From the NCBI GenBank assembly GCA_014529385.2, contig CM043955.1, positions 146,966,140 through 147,030,139 on the forward strand: a stretch of DNA of 64,000 nt. The letters run 5' to 3'. Below, piece after piece: positions 1 to 10,587 of the stretch. A model generated the notes under the pieces. The model did no database searches and was not told the origin of the DNA. It saw nothing but the letters and a program-made list of their open reading frames with translations. The stretch's first letter is position 1; each line of letters begins with the position of its first letter. Origin of the DNA: Adiantum capillus-veneris (lineage: Eukaryota; Streptophyta; Polypodiopsida; Polypodiales; Pteridaceae). Made by a program: the position numbers and the translations under genes.

Positions 1-347
1 CAAACATAATCTTCCATAACACAATATCATGATGCAAAAGCTCTATGTTGCTCTCCAAAACCTGTGTAAATGCTGAATTCTTCACCTGTAACCTGTAAAT
101 CTACTGCCGAGTGCAAAACTGGACATCTTCTATGCTTGTGTGAACTGGCTGTTTGCTGTAGAAAATTGCAGATTTTGGCAAATTTGAGCATGCCAATGCG
201 TCTAGAACGCCCAAAAACATAAAGATAGACTCCTGGATCACTGTATTCCGAGTTCGGGTGAGGGAGTTATGACCAAAAAACCTCTCTTTTTTTGCTGTTT
301 TCCAGAGCTGCGGAAACCTGTGTATTGATTGTAGCTCCTCAAACTGA

Positions 348-359
348 GCTCTGATACCA
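348..359 (-). promoter_or_regulatory. primer-binding site for initiator tRNA-Met
   Basis: The minus strand reads TGGTATCAGAGC, the exact complement of the 3' end of plant initiator tRNA-Met, three bases after the LTR end. This is the usual priming site for minus-strand cDNA in plant copia elements. Confidence 0.85.
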
Positions 360-362
360 CTT

Positions 363-594
363 TGTAGAGTGCGCAGATGATGGAGAAGGTAGGAAATAAG
401 ACTACACACGCACACCAACACACATCGAGACACACACACACAATCGTTACCCTGCAGCAGCCATTCAACGAGCTGTTATTCTCTTCTTCTTTTTTCTTGA
501 ACTATTATCCAAAGTATATTTACAACATAGTATAGTCAGTGTCCGGCCGCCCATAGCACAATGGACATATTCTTTAACATCATATTCTTCAACA
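363..594 (-). repeat. copia 5' LTR, minus strand (232 bp)
   Basis: On the minus strand it begins TGTTGAAGAATATG and ends ...CTCTACA, giving TG...CA termini, followed three bases later by the PBS. The right limit at 594 is set by the TGTTGAAG start, a common copia LTR opening. The partner LTR is outside the window, so the boundary cannot be confirmed by comparison. Confidence 0.65.
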
Positions 595-1602
595 CTATTG
601 ACAATAGTTGAGGACCGAATTTTCATGGAGCCGGTGGTCCCCCCTCCAAAAGGCTTTGTATTATAGGTTTCTCCCATTAAGAGAGACATTTTACAATACA
701 ATTACTTGTGTTCCTTCAATACTAGCTAGCGCAATCAAGATGGGAGCTTCAAGCACTAAGCAAAACACTTAATAAACACAACATCAATTCCCTCACGGTC
801 TCAAACCCAAGCCCTCACACACCTTCGAAGATGGTGAGAGCTAGTGGGGTATGAGAGTAGATTGAGAGGAAGAAGGAGTAGTCTTACGAGAAAGATGTAC
901 ATCTCCTCACATAATCACTCATATTAGCATAGCATAGCTTAGTAATTAGCATGGTAGAGGAGATGAGCATGCATTGAAGCTTGGATCTTGGTTGGATTTG
1001 CATCACAAAGCCAAGAGTTGTTGGTGTAGGCCTCCCTTCTCACAAGTTTGGAGTAGGTGATAAGCTTTCCATTAAAGCTTGAGAATAAGAGAGAAAGTCT
1101 TCTTGCTTCACACATGAGCTTGTGTGTGAGTGTGTGAGATAATGACTTCAGAAAATCAGCCCCCTCTCTCTCTTGGTCGACCCCTCATGCTATTTCCTCT
1201 TGTTGACACCCCATTGGACCCCTCCAGGCTTAGCAAAAAGGATTTCAAGAGCATAAGTGATAGCCTTCTAACATGTGTTCCCCTTTTCCCTTTTGTGAGA
1301 GCTTTAGGTAATTAATTAATTGGGCCCCTTTGTCTCCTGGCCAATAGGAATCATGCAAGCCATTAGGCTGTTGAATGCTCATTGGACCCCTTGGGAGACT
1401 GTCCAATAGTCTTCTAGAGAGCTTATTTCTTATTGGTTGTTTTATTAAGTGGTTTTAAATGAATTAAACTAGATTTAGTCTAGCCTAATTCTCATTGGTC
1501 CACCTCCATGGCCATCCAATAGGATTTAAGTGCACCTTGTGGGCATCTGGGCTAGGGAGCTGACATGTGTCCCTCGTTCCCTTTGTGTAAAGGAAGCTTG
1601 TG

Positions 1603-1627
1603 AGTGTGTGTGTGTGTGTGTGTGTGT
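1603..1627. repeat. (TG)n microsatellite
   Basis: About twelve uninterrupted TG units. It accounts for the Val-Cys and Thr-His repeats of the chance frames on both strands here. Confidence 0.9.
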
Positions 1628-2228
1628 TTCTCTCTCATCCCCTACTTGCAAGGCTCGCCCCCTCCTTTGTAGGATTTGTGAAGACTTTTTGGATACACAC
1701 AGTAGAAAGCATCCAATTTCCCTAGTGATGACCTTTGGACACAACCTTTGAATTTTGGAACCTTAGCATTTTGGAAGTCTTAATGGGTTGAACCTTAGGG
1801 TCTTTAAAGCCCATTGTTGCACATTGCTCTTTTGCAGATGGCCCCCCCTTTGGATCCCTATTTTACCTCCTTTGGATCCCTACTGTGGCCAGTCTGCCAG
1901 CTTAACCAATATTCTAGCTTTTTCTCCCTTGGCACTTTTCCCCATAATAAATGATCAGTTTAACATGAGAAAATCATTTAGAAGAATTAGATATTAGTTA
2001 TTATGACATTTAGAGTGTAAGTAAGTTTAATCTTCTTAATTAATTGGATTAATTAAAAAAATATAGGTAAATTAATAAAATTTTGGTAATTAGAAACGCA
2101 TTCAGTTAATTACCGTGGAATAATTAACTAGAGTTTTACTCCCTAGTGATTTTTTAGTAAAGTTCTCTCTAGGTAAGAGAGAGATGGTCAGGACTCCGAG
2201 TTTGGATTTTTTTGTGAAGAGGGGGGGG

Positions 2229-2240
2229 CCTATTTATAGG
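2229..2240 (-). promoter_or_regulatory. possible LTR TATA box, minus strand
   Basis: The minus strand reads CCTATAAATAGG, the form of TATA box often seen in plant gypsy LTRs and nearly identical to the one in element E (32042-32049). No paired LTR or PBS was found near it, so it is only a candidate for an LTR remnant. Confidence 0.3.
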
Positions 2241-2820
2241 TTTTTAGGGCTCCTGGGCTGCTTTTGATAGTTACTTGCACTTCAAGCCAACCCCCAACGT
2301 TCCCCTAGCGTCACCTGCTGCTAATTCTAGCCTAGCCAAGTTCATCATTGCCCCACACAATCTCCCAGATACACAAAATTGATTTTTTTCTTTTTATTGA
2401 CCTTTTCATGATTAATTTTGAAAATATCTGTGATTATCTCTAAATATCTAGGAGCTTTAGGATAAAAGTCTTTTGCAGTAATGATTACTAAAAACTTACA
2501 ATTTATTTAATTAAATTAATCCACAGTGTAAACTTCCAAGGGCCATAACTATGCAGTTTTTATCGAAATTCAGTTTTGAAAATTTCTAACCCTGGGTTTG
2601 TTGTGCTTAAGATTCCAAAAATACCATTTTTTACTAGAAAGTTACAATGTGGTGGATCTGATACAAAGTCAGAGTAACAAAAAAATGACAAAATAAAATA
2701 CTATGGAATCCTAAACCGCTAGGTGTGAGCTAAGAAGCTATGTGGGATGGCTAAATCACAAAATATCCAGCATCGGTCGCCGGCGGATCTCATCAATCTC
2801 CTCTATGGTTAAGACCCTGA

Positions 2821-3265
2821 CTAGGTGGCGTGCATGTCGAGCCAAAGTGATCCAAATCCTCTGATGTAGCCTCTGTCGATGTTGTGTAGTCCTTGCAATT
2901 GTGGGTGTCTGGATCTCCCTAGTTTGGTCACTTGGTCGATTAGTTTGCCTTTGGTGTGAGACAACGAGCTCTCTTGTGGTAGTGGCTCCTCTGGGTGCCT
3001 GGTGTCTGCTCTAAAGAATTTTGTGATCCTTCTCTGAGACTGGCTAGCCTCTCCTCTCATCAAGCTCTCTCTGTGTCTGCACAGCTCGAGCAAAAATAGA
3101 CCCAAGCATCTCTGATCCTCGTACCGCATGACTCTAGAGAGTGGTCCAAAACCCTCTCTGAACAAGCAGTGGAAGCGACCACGTATCTCATAGTAGACGG
3201 GGCAGTGGAATGTGTAGTGCAACTCTGTCTCAGGCTCCATGTCACACAGGAGGCACGTCCTGGCC
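2821..3265 (-). pseudogene. LINE ORF2 C-terminal CCHC-type motif and tail
   Basis: Starting just upstream of the 139-codon frame, the minus strand reads CLLCDMEPETELHYTFHC. This Cys-x2-Cys-x8-His-x4-Cys arrangement matches the C-terminal zinc motif of many LINE ORF2 proteins. The Met at 3240 lies inside this motif, so it is not a true start. The remainder to 2821 is a charged tail with no known motif. The frame ends in a stop at about 2821, which may be the authentic end of ORF2. Confidence 0.65.
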
Positions 3266-3281
3266 TCTGCCGGTACTCCAC

Positions 3282-4304
3282 TTATCTCCTAGTCTCGATC
3301 CACAGTTCGTGTGAAGATGTGAGTATCTGGCCGATAGCACATCGTATCCCATGAGACAAGTGTGCTTCCATGTATCTGGGCCTCGTCACAAAACCGTCCT
3401 TTGTAAGCTGGAGAAGATTCTCTATGTAGAAATCCATCTTCGTGCCCAACTCCTGTGCTGGCTGTATCCATGTCCTCCTGGTGTCTAGTTGAGTCAGGTC
3501 CTGGCGGATGAGCCTGGTGATCTGAGACTGTGTAAGAGTTAGAGAGGGTGCATCTAGTGAGTACTGGAAGGGGGGCAATCTGTCTATGTTGAATCCATGC
3601 ACCTGGAACCAGGACATCATCTCCCCATACCAGCATGTTGTATCTCCCTGCATGGTTAACTGTTGAGAGGACTCAAGTGCAAGGCATGCATATCTGTCTC
3701 TGGGAAGTTCCAACATGTGGTGTATGAATGAGACGGATCTGATGAGCGTCTCCACTACTAGTGGGGGGGCAGCTAGCTCTGCCCGGATAATGGCACGTGG
3801 CACCAAAGCCTTGTTTTTAGTGAGTCGTGAGATCATAGAGACTACTGACTTCTCCATGGCCCCCCATCTATTAGTGCAATCTGTCCTCCCGTGATGGTCC
3901 AATGAAGGTCCCCAAATCTCAGCTCCATAAAGTAATGCAGAAGCCAAAAAAATATCAAAGAGCCAGAGCTTTGTTCGAGGCTCCTAAACATGAACATGTG
4001 AACACATCCTCTCCAATTTGCCCAATGCTGCATGGGCTCTGGTCAGTCTAGTCTCTACTGCTCTCCTCAATGAAAATGTTGGTCTACTGAAAACCACTCC
4101 AAGGTAAGTGTAAGCATCTATATACTCCACTGTCTCCTGGTCATATGTGAATGCGGGCGCTGACCTCCTGACCCACTGTGGGGTGGTATTAAATACCATG
4201 ACCTTGGTTTTACCAAGGTTGACAGACAAATCACTTTCATGGGCGAACGTATGTAAAGCATCCAAGTGACGTTGCATAACCTCCTGAGAGTCCGAGATCA
4301 ACAC
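3282..4304 (-). pseudogene. LINE ORF2 post-RT (thumb and connector) region
   Basis: Two overlapping minus-strand frames continue from the YVDD box. The first (4304-3984) contains LSVNLGKTKVMVFNTTPQW and YTYLGVVFSRP, the typical segments after the RT palm in LINEs (NxxKTK and YLG). The second (3947-3282) contains LLYGAEIWGPSL, ALVPRAIIRAEL and RDRYACLALESS, typical of the region between RT and the C-terminal Cys motif. A frameshift joins them near 3960. Chance open frames on the opposite strand have no motifs. Confidence 0.8.
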
Positions 4305-5114
4305 ACAATATCATCAACATATAACAATAGTGGAATCCATGTCCCTGCCAGTTGAGCACCTCTATCACCATCTCTCTCAATGTAGTCAAAAACCTCATCC
4401 ACATACATACCAAATAGAGTAGGGGAGAGCGGGCAGCTTTGCTTCACCCCAATAGTGGAGTGAACCGCTATAGATAGGTCATCTAAGGTGCATAGATGCC
4501 CCAATATTGACCTGTATATTGACCAATATTGACCTATCTATGCACCTTAGATAGGTCATCTAAGGTGCATAGATGCCCCAATATTGACCTGTATAATGCC
4601 ATGACTCCCCAAATGAGCTTTGTGTGTACACCGATCTTCTATAATCTGCGCATCAATCTAGATCTGGGCACTGTGTCAAATGCTTTGTGGAAGTCCACAA
4701 AGCTACAATAGATCCGTCTTCGATGTGACCTGCCCTCCTCAATGATGTCTCTAAGTGTCAAGATATGGTCAAGAGTAGAAAACCTCTCCTAAATCCTGCA
4801 TGTCTGGTTGTGCGTATACTCTCTCTCTGTGCCCATCTGCTCACCTGCTACTCAAGGATGGATGCGTACGACCATGCCAATGTGTGTCCAATCATCATAG
4901 TGCGACAATTCCCAAGCTCCATAGGGTCTCCTGACTTGAAGATATGTACAATAGTAGATAGGATCCAGGTATCAGGCAAGCCCTCACACATGGCATGGTT
5001 AAACATAATTGCTAGAAGCTCTGCTAGTAGATCTCTGGCATGCATGAAGTGCTCACCCACTAAGCCACCATGATCATATGCATCATGTAATGTTTGTGTC
5101 AGTGTAGTAGTCAA
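4298..5114 (-). pseudogene. LINE ORF2 reverse transcriptase domain, broken
   Basis: On the minus strand, EGLPDTWILSTIVHIFKSGDP (5000-4940) matches RT motif 1 and NCRTMMIGHTLAWSYASILE (4910-4850) motif 2. GVKQSCPLSPTLFGMYVDEV (4450-4380) matches motif 4 and LLLYVDDIVC (4328-4298) the catalytic YxDD box. The catalytic Asp pair is present, but stops interrupt the frame between motifs 2 and 4. A local inverted and direct duplication at 4473-4596 sits inside the palm region and would by itself disrupt the fold. Confidence 0.85.
4473..4596. repeat. local direct duplication with a perfect 17-bp hairpin
   Basis: About 46 bases (4473-4518) recur at 4551-4596. Between them, 4536-4552 is the exact reverse complement of 4558-4574 (17-bp arms, 5-base loop). 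Both the direct and the inverted copy derive from the same short piece of the LINE RT gene. Confidence 0.85.
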
Positions 5115-5167
5115 CTCGTCTAGAGGTCGCCCTGGCTCTTCTGTACATAGGTGTCTGTAGATCCCAT

Positions 5168-6080
5168 CTATGTATACACAATCTGTATCCGCATGAAAGT
5201 GTAGCCAATAGGGGCTGCTGCCTGTGGCCTGTGTGCTACACTGAACTGGAAAGAGATGGTCAACGACACAAGAGCATTATTAACTACCACACCAAGAGGT
5301 CTGGGTCCAACCATGAGATTCGGAATACTAGAGATGCGACTCGACTGTGCCATGACATAATCCACAGTGCTGGCTCCATGTCTATGTGGAAAGCATGTAA
5401 AACCCCCCGCATCGAGAAATCTCTGTAGGCCATTCAATACGACCAATCCATGTGCAGTCCCCATGTCTATCAAGTGTTGTCCATACTGAGTATGTTCCCC
5501 ATCCTATGATAGTTTTGATAGGCCCGTATCTGCAACATCCATCTCTCTCAGCATCTCCTCTGAGGTATCATAAAAAACTTTTTGATGATGGGCAATCCTA
5601 GCATTGAAGTCCCCTAAAATGATGATGTCACCATCTCTAGAGAACTCCCAAATGTCATCATCCAAAATAGAATAGGGGACTTTCCTCTGGGTGGTGCATA
5701 CACTGACGTACTCGGGGAAAGTAGCACTAATAGCAATGTAAAGATCATCTGTCTCTGCTCTCATTCTCACCCACATGTACCTAGATTGCTCATCCCTGCA
5801 GGCTATTTGTATCAATGGTTGCAACTCCTCCCTGAATAACACTGCCACTCCTCCTGAGCCCCGCCCTCTGTGCTCTGATCATGTCTCCTGTCTACAGGCG
5901 CGGTCTGCCATCTGTGTCCACTAATGTGAGGCATAGTTTGCCCAGGGGCCTGATGTGTCTCAGAGTAGAAGATGATGTCTCTCCCACTAAAAATTTCCTC
6001 AAAAGCACCCACATCAAGACGCATAGATCCATTACAATTCCAGGTAGCAACTTTGAGTGTGGTCCCATAGGTCTCACACT
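5168..6080 (-). pseudogene. LINE ORF2 endonuclease domain, broken
   Basis: Minus-strand pieces carry hallmarks of the exonuclease-endonuclease-phosphatase fold. RDIIFYSETHQAPGQ near 5970 holds the catalytic Glu region, and GDIIILGDFNAR near 5620 holds the Asp-Phe-Asn-Ala core. STVDYVMAQSSRIS near 5340 matches the usual S-x-x-DYV segment near the C-terminal His. In LINEs this domain nicks target DNA to prime reverse transcription. At least two frameshifts and several stops separate the motifs, so no active enzyme could be made. Confidence 0.8.
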
Positions 6081-6081
6081 G

Positions 6082-6803
6082 TCATGTGGAGCGTGGCTCC
6101 AATATCACCACTCTTCCATCTCGATAAAAATCATTCTTACCTTTTTCCCTTGCCAATCTAATTTTTGGCATTACCTCTTGCATATGAGCGATTTGTGAGT
6201 GGGTAAGATCATCCCCGAGAAAGATGCCTGTTTTCTTCAAAGTTGGTCTCTTCTTCAAAAAGTCCTTCACTTCCATGGAGGAAAAATGAAGGATGAGTGC
6301 CCTTTTTTTTAAGGTTTCCCCCTTTCTCCCATTTTCTTATTTCTCACTCTCCGTGCTCTTGAGTGCATCAGCTCATGAACCCCCATCAAAGCCATGATTT
6401 CTTTTACCTCTTCGTCCACATTGTCTTTGTCTTTAAGGCCGCAAATTCTCACATGTAGAGAGCGCACATGCCTTCTTTGCTCCTCTTCTAGTGTCATGTT
6501 AATTATATTGGGTGTGGACATTGTTTCATTGCTTTTCCCTTTCTTGGCAACCTCAATCCATTTCTCGGCCTCATCAGTCTTCTATTGAGTCTTTGTAATA
6601 ACGTCCACCCAAGAGGTCGTCATTTCTTTGTGCTGCACTTCCCCCTCTTTGATGGCTCGCACTTGCTCTTTGATTGTGTTGAGCTCTTCTATTACTGAAG
6701 GTTGCAATTTTCCTTCTTCAAGTGTATTTTGTGATCGTGCCTCAGCGAGCTCCCTCTTGAGTGATGCAATCTCTTCGTCTTGGACCGTCACATGATCTCC
6801 CAA
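6082..6803 (-). pseudogene. LINE ORF1-like (gag-like) protein, broken
   Basis: Three minus-strand fragments follow one another. The first (6803-6582) is a charged coiled-coil segment beginning MGDHVTVQDEEIASLK. The second (6521-6309) contains VRICGLKDKDNVDEEVKEIM, which resembles the RNA-binding core of L1-type ORF1 proteins. The third (6276-6082) contains KRPTLKKTGIFLGDDLT followed by a basic stretch (PKIRLAREKGK), a pattern I associate with LINE-encoded nucleic-acid-binding proteins of land plants. The likely role was to coat LINE RNA. Frame changes separate the three pieces. The family call is from pattern and order; ORF1 proteins are poorly conserved, so confidence is moderate. Confidence 0.6.
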
Positions 6804-6850
6804 TGCAATGATCTTGCTTTCTTGGGCCAGAACGCGGTCTTTGAGTAGAT

Positions 6851-7706
6851 TTATTGTACCTAAAAGGTGGCGGTTAATCTTGTTAATGGTCTAGACCATT
6901 TCTTCTTTGTAGAGAGAGAATTCTCATGTAATCATTTGGTTTTAATTATTGCCAATAGTATGTAAGTTTTTCTCTGCACCATGTGAGTAGCACCATATGA
7001 GAGAAAACTTGCTCTTTGGCTATAGACAAACGTCTCTATTTTAGTCCTTGAAATAAAGGAAAGCATCTTTTATCAACATGCATGTTCTTGCAAGAATCGA
7101 CTTTGAAGAATTGAAACTGGGTATTTTCATTAATTTTTTTCGAACATTGTTGCAATTCTAAGTGAGACTCAAACTAATTTTTTTTGCCTCAACTTCAAAT
7201 ATTAGACAACATTAAGATTCACATGCTAGCAATCTTAATTTTCTACTAAGCAATGAAATAGATTATATATCAATGATTTGGAGTAATCCATAACCAATTA
7301 AATAGATAACATGTTTGGGAATGCATTGGAATACTCTAAACTCCATAAGTACTGGGTTGAGATATGATAATGGTCATTTTAGAAGTGGAATTGCAGCAAT
7401 TAAAGGCATATAAATCAAAGCTAAAAAAGGCTTCCTTGAGCTTGTAGGCAGGACAATGTCTAGCTCTATGAGATTGGGCAATCATATGTGATCAAAATCA
7501 AATCTAATATTATATATAGAGGTTCTTGATGCAAGTAAAATAAAAAAACAAAATGAGGTATAAGCATGCACTTTAACTCATGGAAGCTTCACATATATTT
7601 CTTGGTAAAATATCCTGGCTTTTAGCTACAAAATGAGTTTAGTCTAAATAAACTGTTTTAATATAACTCAGACATGTATCTATTATTCTAACATGGTGAG
7701 AAATTT
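6851..7706. other. AT-rich stretch without a recognised gene
   Basis: No open frame above chance length, no domain motif and no repeat unit that I can see. It separates the 5' side of the LINE from the LTR of copia copy A1. Confidence 0.5.
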
Positions 7707-7921
7707 TGTTACCATATACATGTGGTAGTAATGTGTGTGAACACACTAGGATCGCCAGGGAATTTTTTCCCTCTTTAGGAGGTTTTTTCCCCTATGCATT
7801 GTATATCTAGGGCTGTCTATCTTTCCGGTGCACACTAAGTAATACACTCTCTATTGTGTGCCTTGAGCTTCCTTCGTCTTCTCCAAGCTGTGTGTGATTC
7901 TCTGCAACCCTAATTCCAACA
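7707..7921 (+). repeat. family A 5' LTR (A1)
   Basis: Begins TGTTACCATATACATG and ends CTAATTCCAACA. It matches the LTRs of A2, A3 and A4 with scattered substitutions and a small deletion after TGTATAT. The PBS after it reads TCGTATCAGAGA, with changes from the consensus TGGTATCAGAGC. Confidence 0.9.
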
Positions 7922-8283
7922 ATTCGTATCAGAGAAGGTTGCATCCTCCTTGGCTCAGTCGCCAGCAGCTCCAGCATAGGCCTGCTCACTTTCTCCGATT
8001 TCTGTGAGCTTTGGCGAGCATTTGCAGGTCAACAAAAACTTCAGGGGAACTCATAGACCTTAGTCTTCTCAGATTTTTGATTCGGGCTCATTTCGGCCTC
8101 CGTTTCCACTACAAGCAATTTTGCACAGGCAATTTCGTCATTTTGTGCAATTTTTTTGGCAGTTCCGTTTTCTGCATAACGAGTGCCTTACAGTCTTCTA
8201 TGGTTTGTGCTATATAGCACGTGCTGTTCCAACTTTTTTTCTCCTCTTTTCGGACAGTTTTCACATCAGGTGCAACATTTACC

Positions 8284-10263
8284 ATGGTTGACAACAACAC
8301 AGATGTGTTCAAGATGTTTGCTGCTGAGGACAGGTTGGATGGGGACAATTACCCTATGTGGGCTTATATGATGCAACATGTTCTTGCTTCAAAGGGCGTC
8401 TGAAATATTGTGTAGGGCATTGATGTATGTCATGGTTTTGAGGATGTAGGCGATATTGAGGATGTTGCAGGCCTTACTGCAAGGATTGTTGTTATTAGAG
8501 TTGTTTTGCCTATGGCAGAACAAGCTCGTTGGGATGTAAATGATGCGCAGGCTCATGCATTGATTATGTTCTCTGTAAAGCGCACCATTGTTCCTCACAT
8601 TTGTTCAACAAAATCTGCAAAACAGGCTTGGGTTATTCTAGCAGGTCTTTATGCAAGTCAAAATGAGGCTAAAATTGCTTTGCTACGTAAAGATCTAGAA
8701 TCGAAGATTATGCATGAGGAAGATGATATGGAAACTTTCCATGCTAGTATCAAGATATCAATGAGCAACTTATTTCTGCAAGTGAAGTCATTTTAGACAG
8801 TTCCCTTGTGCAGACTGTTCTTGATGTCTTACCAGATTCTTCTCAGACTTTTGCTAGTACTTGGAGACTTATGACCCAAGGAAATCCTGAAGTTGTCAAG
8901 TTTGATGCATTTTATGCACATTACTGTTGCAAGAGTCACTTTCCAAAAAAAACAGGACTAGGCAGCATCATGCAGTCAAACAGGCTTTTATTGCTTCTCA
9001 AAAAAAGGGTGGTAACAGCAATGCGACCATTTCTTATGGTTCTGCTGCGAGTGGCAAAACTCTTGTTCCTAATGCTTCTGTTGGTAGCAATCCGTCTAGA
9101 AATTCTAGTGATAAGGGCAAAAAGAAGATGCGTTGCCATTATTGTAAAGCACATTACCTCACATTGTGAATTGTTCACCTCTCTTGAGTCTGTCCCTCAT
9201 GGGAATTCAGTCACTTGTGCCAATAATGCCTCTTATTCGGTTCAGGGAGTTGGAAAGATTGTGCTTACTACTGCAAGTGGCAGTTCCTTCACACTTATTG
9301 ATGCACTTTATGTACCTGGGATCAAGAAGAATCTCTTGTCTATATCCGCACTTGCTAGACTTAGACTTGTAGTCAAATTTGTGGATGACATATGTACAAT
9401 TCATGATCTCAGTTTTGGTGATGAAATTGTTGCATCTGGCCTTTTGTGTTGTGGGATGTATAAGCTCACTTTGTATGACAAGTGTGGACAAAATTTTGCA
9501 AATGCAGTTGCAGATTCAAGGGCTATTTTTGATGAAAAAATTTGGCTTACACGTTTTGGTCATCTGAATTTTGCCAGTTTACTGCGTTTGCAAAAATCTG
9601 ATATGGTTGCTTCTTTGCGACCTCTTGAAGCAATTGTCAAACATGTTTGTGAAGGCTGTATTTGGGTAAATTAATGCAGCATTCTAAGTTTCCAAAGGAT
9701 GGTTCAGTTAGGGCCACATACAAATTGCAGGTTGTGCATAGTGATGTTTGTGGGCCCATGCAAACTCCGTCCTTGGGCAATTACCTGTACTTTGTGACTT
9801 TCATTGATGATTACTCCAGGCATGCATGGGTATTTTCGCTTAAAGAGAAGTCCGAAGTTTTTATGTGCTTCAAATAATTTCTGGCTATGGCTGAAAATGT
9901 CTTGAAATGTACTATGGGCACCCTTCGTTCCGATTGAGGGGGGAGTATATGTCTCATGAATTTAATGCATTTCTGGCTAGTCGTGGGATAAAACACCAAT
10001 GTATAGTGCCTTATACACCTCAGCCAAATGGTGTTGTTGAGAGGAAAAACAGGTCACTTACGAAAATGGCACGATGTATGGTCAAAAGTCAAGCTTTGCC
10101 GCATTCTTTTTGGGTTGAGGCCATCATGTGTGCCACTTATATACTAAACATGTGTCCTACAAAAGTTTTGTAGTCTATTACTACATATGAAGCATGGCAT
10201 GATAGAAAGCCTTCTATTGAGCACATGCGTGTTTTTGGCTGTTTAGCATATGCTTTGGTGCCA
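8284..10263 (+). pseudogene. family A gag-protease-integrase, broken (A1)
   Basis: Gag starts at ATG 8284 and matches A4 from 55558. A 260-bp deletion at about 9153, relative to A4, removes the second half of the zinc knuckle and the protease active site (the DSGA segment). The join fuses TGTAAAGC directly to CACATTACC. The integrase zinc region survives as HLNFASL...CEGC; VVHSDVCGP carries its first catalytic Asp, and a stop precedes the second Asp region (GATTGA at 9931). The Glu region reads QPNGVVERKN. No activity is possible. The same protein in A4 is described under 55558-57744. Confidence 0.85.
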
Positions 10264-10587
10264 GAAACACAACGCACACACATGCCTCGTCTCTCTGCAT
10301 GGTTGCGTACTCACGCAGATTGTGCCATTTTGCACATGACGTACTTGCATCGTGTGAATTGTGCCAACACTAGCACCTCTCGCTATGATTAGCTATCCAC
10401 GATGCAATCTAAAACTATGTTCGTCCAACGCTACCTAGTATCCACAGTCTTGTTAATTGACTTACAGAGATCAAGCTATGCATCAAACCTGGCACATGGT
10501 GCACATCTCACAACACGTATGATGCACCACTCTGCAATAATAGTCTGACATCTCCTGCACCAAATATGTCATGCACTGAACCATCAG

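Larger units (their letters stand above)
1..594 (-). mobile_element. 5' end of a Ty1/copia-type LTR retrotransposon (leader plus LTR), cut by the window edge
   Basis: Reading the minus strand, an LTR (363-594) is followed by a primer-binding site and about 350 bases of untranslated leader that runs off the left edge before any gag start. The order LTR, PBS, leader is that of a 5' end. The leader resembles in layout the leaders of the two family B copies (10264-12975 and 47267-50541), with a short purine-rich stretch near 260-290, so this is probably a related copia lineage. No coding sequence of the element lies inside the window; small frames over 101-700 are chance frames across leader and LTR. 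Confidence 0.7.
595..2759. other. non-coding, AT-rich LTR-like debris
   Basis: No frame here has recognisable domains. Several ATTGG/CCAAT motifs occur at 1230-1520, with a (TG)n run at about 1603-1627. A minus-strand TATA-like box lies at 2231-2238. The stretch 1060-1240 (TTCCATTAAAGCTT, a GTGTGTGAG run, then ATTGGACCCC) has the same order of motifs as 15100-16010, so both may be diverged copies of one LTR family. I see no TG...CA ends that would define an element. Confidence 0.4.
2760..6850 (-). mobile_element. degenerate LINE (non-LTR retrotransposon), near full length
   Basis: Read on the minus strand the order is: coiled-coil ORF1-like segment (6803-6582), conserved ORF1-type segment (6521-6082), apurinic-type endonuclease (about 6080-5168), reverse transcriptase (about 5114-4298), post-RT region (4304-3282), and a C-terminal cysteine-histidine motif (about 3240). 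That is the standard LINE order. The frame is broken by many stops and shifts. No poly(A) tail or target duplication is clear, so the outer limits are approximate. No LTRs flank it. Confidence 0.85.
7707..10263 (+). mobile_element. copia family A, copy 1 (A1), 3'-truncated
   Basis: The element opens with a 215-bp LTR and a mutated PBS. Gag, a deleted zinc-knuckle and protease region, and integrase follow, and the element stops within integrase at the residues LAYALVP. From 10264 the sequence switches to a minus-strand family B copy. RT, RNase H and the 3' LTR are absent. Stops and frameshifts are frequent, for example TGG to TGA just after the N-terminal gag segment at about 8401, and GTGTAG at about 8413. 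Confidence 0.9.

Noticed and set aside
4529-6198. Plus-strand ORFs over the LINE (4765-5073, 5881-6198)
   Set aside because: Antisense shadows of the LINE endonuclease and RT; the domain motifs are all on the minus strand.
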